Origin: Alentia gelatinosa
Taxonomy: Eukaryota; Annelida; Polychaeta; Phyllodocida; Polynoidae
Length of the DNA: 64,000 bases
NCBI GenBank assembly: GCA_950022655.1
Contig: OX465579.1
Coordinates: 74,969,193-75,033,192, forward strand
Reading direction: 5' to 3'
Positions 34,701 through 39,502 of the stretch are shown piece by piece; position 1 is the first letter of the stretch, and every line of letters starts with the position of its first letter. The position numbers and the translations under genes are program-made. The notes beneath the pieces were generated by a model. The model saw only the letters and a program-made list of their open reading frames with translations, had not been told where the DNA came from and did no database searches.

Positions 34701-36982
34701 TGCCTACCTACGACCCAGACGGAGAGTTATATGGAGCAGGTGCGCAATTCGGATGTCTTCATCCCTCAACTAACCTCCGCCAACGCTACCTGGTTCTGGT
34801 AAGTATAATTTCTTTTGTTATTGGGTAAATGATTTATAGTACAGGGCTCTTCCACCATGCCTTTTGACGTCTCTGAGGCCAATACGTTCTTTTGGTCGAT
34901 GCAATTTACTTCCCGTCTTCTAGAGTTTTATAACAATTAGAGAAAGGTATAATTATTATAAACAAATTAATACACTACATAACACAAAGATAGGAGATGG
35001 TGAGAATGATGAATGTAGGATGAGTAACCATATCAACAGATAAAAAGAGTACATACAAATATAATGTGTCATGGTCCCCCATACTACTGTGTGCTTTACT
35101 TAACCCACCTGGCCCATGGACCTTGGACCTCTAGCATAAATATTCATGGGTCCTGAGTTCTATAGAGTTGCGTATGTAATACTAGTATGCAGTTCGAACT
35201 ATGGGTGCTGACAATTTGTGTGGCCTCACATAGAGCTTATAATACGGGTCTCTTATTTGGGCAAAACCCATGTTTGTGTGGTAATAAATGGGATTGAGGC
35301 ATATGAAAACCCCACCTGTTGCAGATGCATGCCTTGAGGGCTACATCGTGAGTAGTATATGAAAATGATGGATATTGTCTTCTCTATTTTTGACTGTAAG
35401 TGTGGATCATCATTATGGAGGAAAGATTTCTCTTAAAGCACTCATTAGAATAAAAGTTTCCTATTTGAAAAACGTAACGGAACATTTAGATTATACATTA
35501 GGACTAATAGTATAAGGTGTAACACTTAGAAATTTGGAAACCGCCCAGCCATGTCATTGTGTATCATATAACGGACCATTCCAGGTTTTTAAAATTTCTG
35601 GTGTAATATAAACTTCATAAACACTCGTATTTGTAATCTGCATAAATGAAAAGGAAATTTGCAACTGATGGGCTATTCATAAAGTGTTCATAAGTCTGAC
35701 CGACTCACACATGTCCCTTATTCACACAGGACCGTGGCGACCCCCTGCACATGGTGCCACATGTGCAAGGCATACCCTTTGATGCTAGCTTCGCCAGTGA
35801 CAAAGCTGAGTTCGCTCCAATGTGGATGATGCCAGGCGTCGACGGGTTCGTTATGAACATAGATCCACTGTACAAGGTAAGGAGAACCTCTGGACCCTTG
35901 AGGTCAGTCTCTCTAAGACATGGTGCGGCAGGCCATGACGATGTCTATAGGTAGCCAAGGTTATCCGACTGAAACTGTTCCCAAAATGATACTAAAATAA
36001 AAACGAAGCTTTAGCACTTAAGCAGTGTGGGTTAGAGACTAGATCCTGTTTCCTGGATCACTGAATTGGTCACTACGTTTCTTTATTGTCATATGCCTGA
36101 AAACCATAAAAAAAAAGTCTAACCCGACCTCCATTTTTATTACTTACCGAGTCGTCGATTCAAAAGCTGAACCCCTCCATGCCTTTGAACATTATTTCTC
36201 AGTTATGTCTAAGAGCGGGTAATATTTCATAAATACTCGACCACAGGTATAGAATGATTTTCCGTCTAGATCTCATTGCGGATTTCCTCTTACTAACTAG
36301 GACCTGAATCTGTGTTGGTATTTTAGGATTTTCAGTAATTGCATAATTGACGGAGTTTTGTTTTTGATTGTAGGTCGATTCTGGACACGTTTGGTATATG
36401 CAAGTCCTTTACGTTATCAAACCAGCCAGCAGAGGGCGACACAAGCGTTCCCACGATGCAGAAACCGTCTTCTCGAGAGAGACCTCAGATATGACTGGCT
36501 ACAGCAAAAAGCAGGAACGTAGCGCAGAGAGAGTTCGAGGAGCGCTCAGCAGTGAGACACAGAACGGGACCACCATGAGGGTGCTGAGATTAAGAACACA
36601 ATCATTACACAACATTGCTAAAGAGAATATCTCAGGGAAACCAATATCTTCATCAACCGAAGCCAGTGATACCTCAAGCAGCCTTACCATTATTTTACTG
36701 TCCACTATCATAGGTATACTTATCGTGACCGTATTTAGTCTCCTAATTTATTGGAAACGCAGAAAATTCAAGAAAAGATCTCAGAACGGAGATCCAGTGA
36801 TACACACAACAAATGAAATGGATCTCCAAGTGACTGCTATTAGTTCCAATGCACATCAGGGGGCAGCAATAGAGACCTCCGTGGTACCATCTGTTAGTAC
36901 AAAAAACACCTTCGGTGAATTAACCCCTCTTCCAGGTTCTTCTAAAGGTACTTTAGTAACAAGTAAACCAGAGTTGGTTTGA
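191..36982 (+). CDS. FRAS1: FRAS1-like extracellular matrix protein, 5'-partial, 46 exons
   Basis: Membrane-anchored giant protein of the epithelial basement membrane; in vertebrates it works with FREM1 and FREM2 in the Fraser complex that ties epithelium to mesenchyme. Exons: 191-340, 1334-1474, 2351-2491, 3050-3325, 3782-3991, 4495-4691, 4993-5155, 5648-5826, 6586-6732, 7100-7355, 8379-8645, 9574-9780, 11549-11756, 12046-12208, 12704-12836, 13790-13977, 14585-14738, 15588-15670, 16826-17012, 17412-18155, 18437-18556, 19027-19206, 19424-19548, 20308-20448, 21028-21270, 21695-21787, 22034-22184, 22441-22664, 23916-24032, 24575-24740, 25912-26165, 26581-26704, 26913-27124, 27466-27613, 28102-28307, 28613-28769, 29122-29322, 29492-29679, 29985-30065, 30522-31587, 32564-32837, 33122-33279, 34027-34119, 34686-34798, 35730-35876, 36374-36982. 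All phases agree: 2 leading bases, then 3260 codons and TGA. Furin-like repeats, twelve CSPG repeats and five Calx-beta domains in this order distinguish FRAS1 from FREM proteins, which lack furin repeats. The N terminus (signal peptide, VWC domains, earlier furin repeats) is outside the window. Confidence 0.96.
620..760. repeat. Dispersed 'ACGCGGGG...GGGGTTCTA(C/T)TGTA' repeat, copy 1
   Basis: FRAS1 intron 1 contains TTTACGCGGGGTGTCCGC, a second ACGCGGGG, and GGGGTTCTATTGTA at the end. The same building blocks occur at 4823-4922, about 32140-32246 and 46371-46453. It looks like a short interspersed repeat of unknown class. The remaining intron 1 sequence (341-1333) also holds a short GAAGGTGGTAT tandem at 917-990 and nothing else recognisable. 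Confidence 0.55.
917..990. repeat. Short tandem repeat, about 20-bp unit
   Basis: GAGAAGGTGGTATCTT is repeated three to four times with small changes; the copies are spaced about 17-29 bases apart. It lies in FRAS1 intron 1. Confidence 0.75.
1896..2145. repeat. Hairpin-headed dispersed repeat, copy 1 (FRAS1 intron 2)
   Basis: Begins with a long hairpin at 1896-1970: GGCTTGGAAAAATTAATGCC pairs with the CAGTAATTTTTCCAAGCC arm, and the outer flanks GTTACG and CGAGTAAC also pair. The next 170 bases (CTTGGTTTCCCTATT, ATACCTTCAAAT, GAGTAACT) match a second copy at 44424-44665, so hairpin and tail form one family. Poly-C runs are nearby at 1669-1682 and 2248-2260. Confidence 0.8.
2178..2242. repeat. 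Short tandem repeat, 23-bp unit
   Basis: Three copies of CAACCTTGGGTAGTATACGG and variants stand in FRAS1 intron 2, just before a run of 13 C and about 110 bases before exon 3. A related GTATACGG phrase recurs near 9267 and 9289. Confidence 0.8.
2611..2900. repeat. Dispersed repeat shared with 45475-45740, copy 1
   Basis: FRAS1 intron 3 shares long blocks with the intergenic stretch 45475-45740, including ACTCTGTGACATTG, CCCACTGGT.ATTGATATATT, GGCTGGGTGT and CTCATTCATC.ACGATGAACAT, in the same order and orientation. No coding sequence or terminal repeats recognised; class unknown. Confidence 0.75.
3050..4691 (+). CDS. FRAS1: FRAS1 exons 4-6: CSPG repeats 1 and 2
   Basis: Exons 3050-3325, 3782-3991 and 4495-4691 (residues 143-371). 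Repeat 1 runs to the VSDGDLVSDTQTVYIKL strand of exon 5; repeat 2 follows with PQHGRIL, then FSLQDLQQHRLVYVHD and VSDGSHVII. These are the usual landmarks of CSPG repeats, a cadherin-like fold also found in NG2/CSPG4. Exon 5 has an acceptor with a poor pyrimidine tract (position 3782); it is chosen because it restores frame and the CSPG core. The exon 6 acceptor at 4495 is chosen over the CAG ending at 4502 because only the former keeps phase. Confidence 0.9.
4823..4922. repeat. Dispersed 'ACGCGGGG...GGGGTTCTACTGTA' repeat, copy 2
   Basis: FRAS1 intron 6 has TTACGCGGGGTTAAATG, CCTACGCGGGGTGTCCG and the terminal GGGGTTCTACTGTA, as in the copy at 620-760. It ends about 70 bases before exon 7. 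Confidence 0.55.
4993..8437 (+). CDS. FRAS1: FRAS1 exons 7-11 (part): CSPG repeats 3 and 4
   Basis: Exons 4993-5155, 5648-5826, 6586-6732, 7100-7355 and the start of 8379-8645 (residues 372-640). Repeat 3 includes VNNLPLLVDEGHEARVTPE, then HGRIWYKAPER, and ends in GNSFFVRI. Repeat 4 starts near APNDAPGPGFNPTLVFVPDE and ends in EFRVRV. Repeat 4 is the most diverged of the first four, with the VSDG motif replaced by VVDLRTDQEL. Exon 9 starts at a weak acceptor (position 6586) although a much stronger one lies 37 bases on; see findings. Confidence 0.85.
5230..5605. repeat. Degenerate tandem array, about 60-65-bp unit
   Basis: Five to six diverged copies of a unit resembling CTGCTCTCCTTAAATGTCC followed by ATAGCAGAAACTCAGTTAAC fill most of FRAS1 intron 7. 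Confidence 0.75.
6074..6179. repeat. Inverted repeat (foldback), FRAS1 intron 8
   Basis: Arms of about 28 bases: left GCGGTCGTAATCTCC preceded by GTTTCAGATAAAA, right GAGATTACGGCCGC followed by TTGTATCTAAAACC. About 50 bases separate them. A related CTCGTAATCTCCGGAAGATTACGA hairpin lies at about 5942-5970. Looks like part of a small foldback or MITE. Confidence 0.7.
6391..6571. repeat. Degenerate tandem array ending just before exon 9
   Basis: Four to five copies of a 30-40-bp unit containing ACGAATCTCGTGGTGTT and TTTATGTATGAATCTCA. The array ends about 15 bases upstream of the weak acceptor used for exon 9 (6586). Confidence 0.7.
8081..8330. repeat. Degenerate tandem repeats, FRAS1 intron 10
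   Basis: Three diverged copies of a 48-base core (GTGCTCTATACTATAGGTTA followed by ATTATGGTAACACAGTT) begin near 8081, 8156 and 8281. The last copy ends about 50 bases before exon 11. The rest of this intron (7356-8080) shows nothing recognisable. Confidence 0.65.
8438..12153 (+). CDS. FRAS1: FRAS1 exons 11-14 (parts): CSPG repeats 5 and 6
   Basis: The rest of exon 11, exons 9574-9780 and 11549-11756, and most of 12046-12208. Repeat 5 contains VKVTDPDTPLQDLLVVVE, LLFYEHDGS and VIVTDGDHSVGVNVQLVI. Repeat 6 contains LRTNMAFTDSDSRDEEVMIV, FHGRFVL and QQDINDGNVRF. The phase 2 junction 11756/12046 joins AG to G to give the Arg of NVRF, the standard 'DI..G.V.Y' position of CSPG repeats. The 1768-bp intron between exons 12 and 13 contains the inverted tandem arrays annotated separately. 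Confidence 0.88.
10108..11405. repeat. Giant foldback made of two inverted tandem arrays
   Basis: In FRAS1 intron 12. The left arm (10108-10670) is a degenerate array of GTTACCATTCTAACC units; the right arm (about 11090-11405) is the same motif in reverse complement, GGTTAGAATGGTAAC. Inside, a second pair: 10700-10915 repeats GGGTCACTCAGTATG and 10922-11000 repeats its complement CATACTGAGTGACCC. A third simple array of ACTGGTGAGTGAGG type fills about 11000-11090. The symmetry centre is near 10915-10925. Such nested tandem-array arms resemble foldback (FB) transposons, though no transposase is visible. Confidence 0.8.
12154..16947 (+). CDS. FRAS1: FRAS1 exons 14-19 (parts): CSPG repeats 7 and 8
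   Basis: The end of exon 14, exons 12704-12836, 13790-13977, 14585-14738 and 15588-15670, and most of 16826-17012. Repeat 7 shows VDEGGRVPLTVGDLDISDLD, FSAHDLLQGHVHYVQ and LHVSDGVNTSPISRLNVII. Repeat 8 shows LLVTDLDTPAQDLIMAIE, THGSLRRK, ELLNGLIVYTHD and VRVTDGKYNTVAMVTVLV. Exon 18 is only 83 bp. Exon 19 follows an (AT)45 microsatellite that ends 107 bases before its acceptor. Confidence 0.9.
13122..13400. repeat. Foldback element, copy 1 (FRAS1 intron 15)
   Basis: Starts TTTATCTCACCCCTG and contains the inverse CAGGGGTGAGATAAA at about 13249-13265, followed by a GC-cored segment (CGGCTGTCGCCTTG). The same layout, with CTTAACATTGGGAACT and GGTGAGATAAAT and CGGCTTCGCCTTG, occurs at 24821-25105. 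It looks like a non-autonomous element with terminal inverted repeats. Confidence 0.75.
16629..16718. repeat. (AT)n microsatellite, about 45 units
   Basis: Uninterrupted AT dinucleotides over 90 bases in FRAS1 intron 18, ending 107 bases before the exon 19 acceptor. The repeat creates a spurious open frame of alternating Ile and Tyr. The rest of intron 18 (15671-16628) has no recognised feature beyond short A and T runs. Confidence 0.98.
16948..18556 (+). CDS. FRAS1: FRAS1 exons 19-21: CSPG repeat 9 with a long GC-rich insertion
   Basis: Exons 16826-17012 (end), 17412-18155 and 18437-18556. The repeat opens normally (VNRGLRVPP, LQASDLDSDDLRLTFTITRG) and closes normally (KSFTQEELNQG joined to FVSYAHSPEDG). 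Between LGRWFLAQP and KGHTKSFTQ lie roughly 195 extra residues rich in Gly, Arg, Pro, Gln and Asp, including four 11-residue repeats of the form GSxPEWAGPGx. Exon 20 is 744 bp, against roughly 80-280 bp for other CSPG exons here. Its 3' end needs a GC donor (GC at 18156-18157) to keep phase 1. Part of the insertion might be removed as an exitron; transcript evidence would decide. Confidence 0.82.
17885..18016 (+). repeat. In-frame 33-bp minisatellite, four units
   Basis: Four tandem 33-bp units at 17885-17917, 17918-17950, 17951-17983 and 17984-18016 encode 11-residue repeats: GSKPEWAGPGA, GSQPEWVGTED, GPSLEWAGPRG and GSRPEWAGPGN. The Gly-x-x-Pro-Glu-Trp core is kept although the units differ at several bases. 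Related GGGCGGGGCC boxes lie just upstream (about 17837) and downstream (about 18034) in the same exon. Confidence 0.9.
18156..18436 (+). other. GC-AG intron (FRAS1 intron 20)
   Basis: The donor reads CAAG/GCATGT and the acceptor CTTGTAG/GTTTTG. No GT donor near 18155 keeps the phase-1 junction that turns LNQG into LNQG-FVSYAH. All other introns placed in this window start with GT. Confidence 0.75.
19027..22565 (+). CDS. FRAS1: FRAS1 exons 22-28 (part): CSPG repeats 10 to 12
   Basis: Exons 19027-19206, 19424-19548, 20308-20448, 21028-21270, 21695-21787, 22034-22184 and part of 22441-22664. Repeat 10: LRVVEGSDALLTTSFL, FTQENLAAGNVIYVHR, FAVSDGPNQ. Repeat 11: VTVSRLPQHGELSV, GLVSYTHDGSENTRD, FTVSDGTNQAF followed by an acidic stretch (DGESEPTTETQ) typical of this position. 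Repeat 12 is shorter and diverged: LRVNNGLQFLSYRDAQ, SFSQGDIDEGRIRYVL, DQMTFDLVDSKPN. That makes twelve repeats in all, the number described for FRAS1 family members. Confidence 0.9.
19590..19765. repeat. Tandem repeat, about 42-bp unit
   Basis: GTGAGTGATAACTACTGACAA followed by TCGCCACCCCTAAAAAT is present in three good copies and one or two decayed ones, at the start of FRAS1 intron 23. Confidence 0.85.
19940..20046. repeat. Inverted homopolymers, C17 and G18
   Basis: A run of 17 C (19940-19956) and a run of 18 G (20029-20046) on the same strand are 72 bases apart in FRAS1 intron 23, so they can pair. Other homopolymers in the window: C14 at 1669-1682, C13 at 2248-2260, G21 at 22907-22927, A28 at 61951-61978. 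Confidence 0.95.
20908..20940. repeat. Perfect 16-bp inverted repeat with 1-base spacer
   Basis: AAATGACGCTACATGT, one A, then ACATGTAGCGTCATTT. It lies in FRAS1 intron 24, 87 bases upstream of exon 25. No flanking duplication was recognised. Confidence 0.95.
22566..24740 (+). CDS. FRAS1: FRAS1 exons 28-30: Calx-beta domain 1
   Basis: The end of exon 28 (22441-22664), exon 29 (23916-24032) and exon 30 (24575-24740), residues about 1780-1917. The domain starts at IEFEEALYNVSESVGELHIP and ends in VTITEDRVFEGPELFFVQL and ARVTVIINDPED. Calx-beta domains are calcium-related beta-sandwich modules known from Na/Ca exchangers and integrin beta4; the acidic residues near the end correspond to the usual calcium-binding positions. 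Unlike domains 2-4 it is split over three exons. Confidence 0.88.
23135..23522. mobile_element. TTAA-flanked piggyBac-like MITE (FRAS1 intron 28)
   Basis: Left end TTAACCCTTCAAGAGCC (23135), right end CCTGCCAGAAAGGGTTAA (to 23522). TTAA on both sides followed by CCCTT inverted termini is the signature of piggyBac-type elements, which duplicate TTAA. At 388 bp it has no coding capacity. Near its right end a palindromic GCCATATGGC is repeated three times within GGGATGCCATATGGCATTGTC type units, separated by CCAGGGCCAGG. Confidence 0.7.
24821..25105. repeat. Foldback element, copy 2 (FRAS1 intron 30)
   Basis: CATCTCACCCCTGG and CTTAACATTGGGAACTC at the left match copy 1 at 13122. GGGTGAGATAAATTCAGAAA follows, then a hairpin GAATCACTACGTAATTCA / GTGAATTACTACGTGATTC around GCGGCTTCGCC. 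The rest of this intron to 25911 shows only a 24-base phrase at 25725-25749 (GCGATTATAGGAGCTGCACA) that recurs at 40343-40366. Confidence 0.75.
25912..26704 (+). CDS. FRAS1: FRAS1 exons 31-32: Calx-beta domain 2
   Basis: Exons 25912-26165 and 26581-26704 (residues 1918-2043): IQFEQDSLEITEDVGVIQVS at the start, IIDDSEFEMSESFELLLTD and MTVTITGPND at the end. The exon pair enters in phase 1, is split in phase 0 and leaves in phase 1, the same plan as domains 3 and 4. Confidence 0.9.
26913..27613 (+). CDS. FRAS1: FRAS1 exons 33-34: Calx-beta domain 3
   Basis: Exons 26913-27124 and 27466-27613 (residues 2043-2163): YRVDESAGRAVVVVGRAGSD, GEDFLPGRHRVVFPPGQGTQ, then VQIVEDVAEPLLEGNETFEV and ALVFINDTEED. 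Exon 33 is strikingly GC-rich compared with its AT-rich introns and with the other Calx-beta exons, with runs of GGCCGGGCGG type. The Calx-beta core is intact, so it is not a foreign insertion. Confidence 0.9.
28102..28769 (+). CDS. FRAS1: FRAS1 exons 35-36: Calx-beta domain 4
   Basis: Exons 28102-28307 and 28613-28769 (residues 2164-2284): MQFTQRGYTFSENTGQAEVP, LRSGDLSYETSVICYTR, then VALVEDADFEGEEEFELRL and TTLTITDPQD. One-zero-one phase plan as in domains 2 and 3. The acceptor of exon 36 is AAC GTT CTT CGT AG, with AG at 28611-28612. Confidence 0.9.
29122..29679 (+). CDS. FRAS1: FRAS1 exons 37-38: Calx-beta domain 5
   Basis: Exons 29122-29322 and 29492-29679 (residues 2285-2414): IEFEVSSYQTSE, VTVAVVRSGDTQRFVQVRYG, the classic GTRDGSAVSGVDYTARSD motif, then GVEWREAFTVVLG and ITIIDSD. 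This is the closest of the five to the general Calx-beta consensus. Its internal intron is in phase 1, unlike the phase 0 intron of domains 2-4. Confidence 0.92.
29985..31587 (+). CDS. FRAS1: FRAS1 exons 39-40: conserved post-Calx region
   Basis: Exons 29985-30065 and 30522-31587 (residues 2415-2796). Exon 39 gives VVSLLDYDNAG and exon 40 begins PCDPKHPSF; together with VVCIT at the junction this is the conserved start of the region after the Calx-beta domains in FRAS1/FREM2. Exon 40 is the largest exon after the Calx-beta domains (1066 bp) and has many cysteines. Conserved patches include VSVRVPHQDGLFPLVSTLPL and CAWDFDAYFHISELVDLCGG. No structural domain name is assigned. An internal GTGAGT...AG stretch of 33 bases (about 30892-30924) is coding, not an intron. 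Confidence 0.93.
32141..32246. repeat. Dispersed 'CGGGGTT' repeat, copy 3 (tentative)
   Basis: FRAS1 intron 40 has GGGGTTATCAACGGGGTACA and GTGATGTTCCGTGAACGGGG followed by TTCA, resembling the copies at 620 and 4823 but more decayed. The remainder of intron 40 (31588-32563) holds nothing else recognisable. Confidence 0.4.
32564..35876 (+). CDS. FRAS1: FRAS1 exons 41-45: membrane-proximal ectodomain
   Basis: Exons 32564-32837, 33122-33279, 34027-34119, 34686-34798 and 35730-35876 (residues 2797-3058). Landmarks: FTLEEAWSQQTFDGP, SGDYTIELVPCTVKPTDRHP, YALATEFHVTSHVDEFLLPP, the GSDGYVPTYDPDGELYGAGA stretch with a following FGCLHP, and MVPHVQGIPFDASFASD. Exon 41 is extended to the GTAGGT donor at 32838 rather than the GTACCG at 32792, because only this joins in frame (AG + G = Arg) to exon 42 and keeps the conserved Cys-containing segment. 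Confidence 0.92.
33280..36373 (+). other. FRAS1 introns 42-45, nothing recognised
   Basis: Introns 33280-34026, 34120-34685, 34799-35729 and 35877-36373 were read on both strands. They are AT-rich with no open frame, repeat pair or RNA gene that I can support. Confidence 0.5.
36374..36982 (+). CDS. FRAS1: FRAS1 exon 46: convertase site, transmembrane helix, cytoplasmic tail, stop
   Basis: The last exon encodes 202 residues and TGA at 36980-36982. It holds HVWYMQVLYVIKPASRG, then a basic RHKR at 36437-36448 that fits the furin pattern R-x-K-R, a Ser/Thr-rich stalk, and a hydrophobic helix (SLTIILLSTIIGILIVTVF and following LLIYW), followed by KRRKFKKRS as a stop-transfer signal. About 75 cytoplasmic residues end in Glu-Leu-Val, which would fit a class III PDZ ligand; vertebrate FRAS1 tails are known to bind the PDZ protein GRIP1. 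Confidence 0.94.
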   Translation, partial: VDSGHVWYMQVLYVIKPASRGRHKRSHDAETVFSRETSDMTGYSKKQERSAERVRGALSSETQNGTTMRVLRLRTQSLHNIAKENISGKPISSSTEASDTSSSLTIILLSTIIGILIVTVFSLLIYWKRRKFKKRSQNGDPVIHTTNEMDLQVTAISSNAHQGAAIETSVVPSVSTKNTFGELTPLPGSSKGTLVTSKPELV

Positions 36983-37950
36983 TCATAATGTTCTGTGTTT
37001 AGGTGCAATATAATCATTTAGACCAAGCAGATTATTTGCTCGGTTGTAGTCATGACCTTCCTTTATGGAAAGTTCAAGTATGCACTAATGTACATAATAG
37101 TGCCCACAGGACATTATCAACATGTGCGAACATTAGTTGATCATGTAACATGTACATCATTTCAGACTATATATATATTTATATCAGATGATCATAAAGC
37201 TAACGCAGGGATTCACATAGTTAGTTTCGTTCGTGCCTATTTTAGGTTTATTCTTAGGTTGACTTCCACTGATATATATGTGCATATTATATTACAAAGT
37301 CTATGTTTCGTGTGATTTCTTTTTACATCATTCATAAAAAGATCCGTTCTTCATGGAAGGAATGATCCCATGTGAGCTCCGACAGCAACCTCTCGGAAGT
37401 AGCCGTTATCCGGTGGTGGCTAATATGTATTAAACTAGACATTGATGAAGTTCTTTATACATACGATGATTTAGTTCTGTATGTGTTGTTACATCAATAC
37501 ATATCCTAAAATGCAGTTTATAAAAAAAGACGATAATTCATCTATATTATCAGGTAGTGGTTCGAGGATAATCATACCAATACGTCTACATTGGTTTTAC
37601 AGAATTGGCCGCATTTTAGTTTAAGCAGTCAATTATTGTCAGTGCCTTTAAGATATGTATTTTACTTTTTGTAATTATACGGACTATATTATCTGTTTCT
37701 TCTCTCTTGTAACGTTGGTATACATGCGCCTTATGATTTGTCACATAATTTCTTTCCTACTTACAATGGATAAGTTAGGTTAATCGTACGAGCTGTTTGG
37801 TATATTTTTCATTATTATTAGGAGAGAACACATTTTCATGAGAACACACGTTACGATAATATCACTTCGAAAATAGGTCTCTGAAGATTAACTTCGCATG
37901 ATGGAATACCCATTAGAAATAATTGAAATAAAAGACGTCATAGCCTCCGT
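36983..37950 (+). other. FRAS1: FRAS1 3' UTR, with polyadenylation signal
   Basis: AT-rich noncoding DNA directly after the stop codon. The first canonical AATAAA on the plus strand is at 37927-37932 (within GAAATAAAAGACG), followed by a T-rich stretch, so cleavage near 37945-37960 is likely. No ORF of interest. The end is inferred, not proven. Confidence 0.5.
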
Positions 37951-39088
37951 CTAAATTGATTATTGTCTTTTTCGATGCTGATATCTAATATGGAAATAAC
38001 AGCAGTTCTGTTTTGAAAATTTGCTTATTGACCAAATTGATGTTCGATGAGCATACCATGGAAGGTCATTACATCAAGGACAATCAATATCACAAGGACA
38101 AATTCAAAATAAAAACTGCAACAGGACAGGTAGTTTTGCAGGTATGTACCTCTCTCCCAATAGTTTTTACGTGATATTAAATCAGGGAAGCCAGTTTTCA
38201 TTTTCAGTGAATAAAAGGTTTTTTTCTTTGAATAATATTGGCAGGACAACCTGTAAATTACCCAAAGCAGCCAAAGCCCTTGCTTCCAACATTGAACCTC
38301 CCCACAGATCCATGATAAAAATAGAACCTCACTCACCTCCCCCACTCACAGAGCCTCCCCCCCCCACATATGCCCTCAGCCTCACGCCGTTGCCGTTTTC
38401 AAGGTTCTCCCAGTCCCCTGTTAGCCCCACTTTGTGTATAAAGTATGTGTACAGATTCTAATTAATACACCATTCACTGTTCCATGATATAAATGGCTGA
38501 AAAAGAGTCTCTTTTATATTTTTGAATTTTGATAATTTACTGCTGCCACTAAGCCATCACCCTGGAAGCCTGCGCATCTAACGCTCGACGATTAGGGCAG
38601 GTACAGTGCTCTGTCAGAACGTAGGGGCGTGAAGGGGGCCGTTGTAACGGTGTGTAGTGGTGGGCGTTTTTCGCGTTATTTTCTGTTACGAGGCACCGTT
38701 CGCAAACACAGAAAAACATCAAATAACTCTTCTCTCATTGCTGGATGTAGCTGCTACAAGTATTTAGTTAGAATTGTCACATTCTGACAGCAGTTTGTTC
38801 CATATAGGGTAGAGTGCAATTTATTGGTCGGTAATTGCGGGGAAAAAATGCCGCGAAAATAGAATGTCAGTGCTTTGCTATGTAACATTGTAAACAGTGT
38901 AGGAACATGATAACTACTTTATTTTTGAAGATAGAAACATCAGATTCTTTTACTAAAGAATATAATAAGGCATTAAGAGAGAATTGGTTCCTAACTCCAC
39001 AGAAATCACCATACGCCTCTGTATTGTCCGCTGCTCCGCCAGTTACTAAGGTGACCTTCACCTGCCACTGGGCAGCGGCAGAGTACTG
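37951..39088. other. Intergenic DNA after FRAS1, nothing recognised
   Basis: Mostly AT-rich. A short GC-rich patch (about 38560-38700) and a run of C-rich words at 38330-38370 stand out, but neither encodes a recognisable product. Confidence 0.4.
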
Positions 39089-39502
39089 TGCCTGTGTGAT
39101 GCGAAAATCGGTTACCTTGCGAAATTCCGCTTTTATCGCCCACTCTACTAGCGCATGCGTGTGGAGAACTTCCTGCTCTCACATTTCACGGACTATTCTG
39201 CAAAGAGAGAAAACCGAGCGGCGCAGTGTCCCTTTTGGCGGCCGGACGTACCCGTTACCACGTTGCGTGACGTTGGCGCCGCTCGCGTGAAATATCGCTC
39301 GATCGACGAAACGTGCAAAGTTGCCTGTATTACTATTAGCAAACTTTAGTGCCGTGAAAGATGTGGGAGGAGAGTGTTACAAACTAGGATGAGGGCGCCC
39401 GATGATTTCCGCACTCTCCAATCGTGAAATTCATGACTGCGCATGCTCGTGGGCGATAAAAGCGGAATTTCGCAAGGTAACCATATTTCGCATCACACCT
39501 GC
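39089..39502. mobile_element. Inverted-repeat element (MITE-like)
   Basis: Arms of about 53 bases at 39089-39143 and 39450-39502 are near-perfect reverse complements, including GGTTACCTTGCGAAATTCCG on the left and CGGAATTTCGCAAGGTAACC on the right, and both continue into a shared GCGCATGC. The GC-rich interior of about 305 bases gives an open plus-strand frame (38907-39290), but this frame runs across the repeat arm and matches nothing I know, so no gene is called. Confidence 0.75.

Noticed and set aside
38907..39290. Open frame of 127 codons on plus after FRAS1
   Set aside because: It runs through one arm of an inverted-repeat element and matches no family I recognise.
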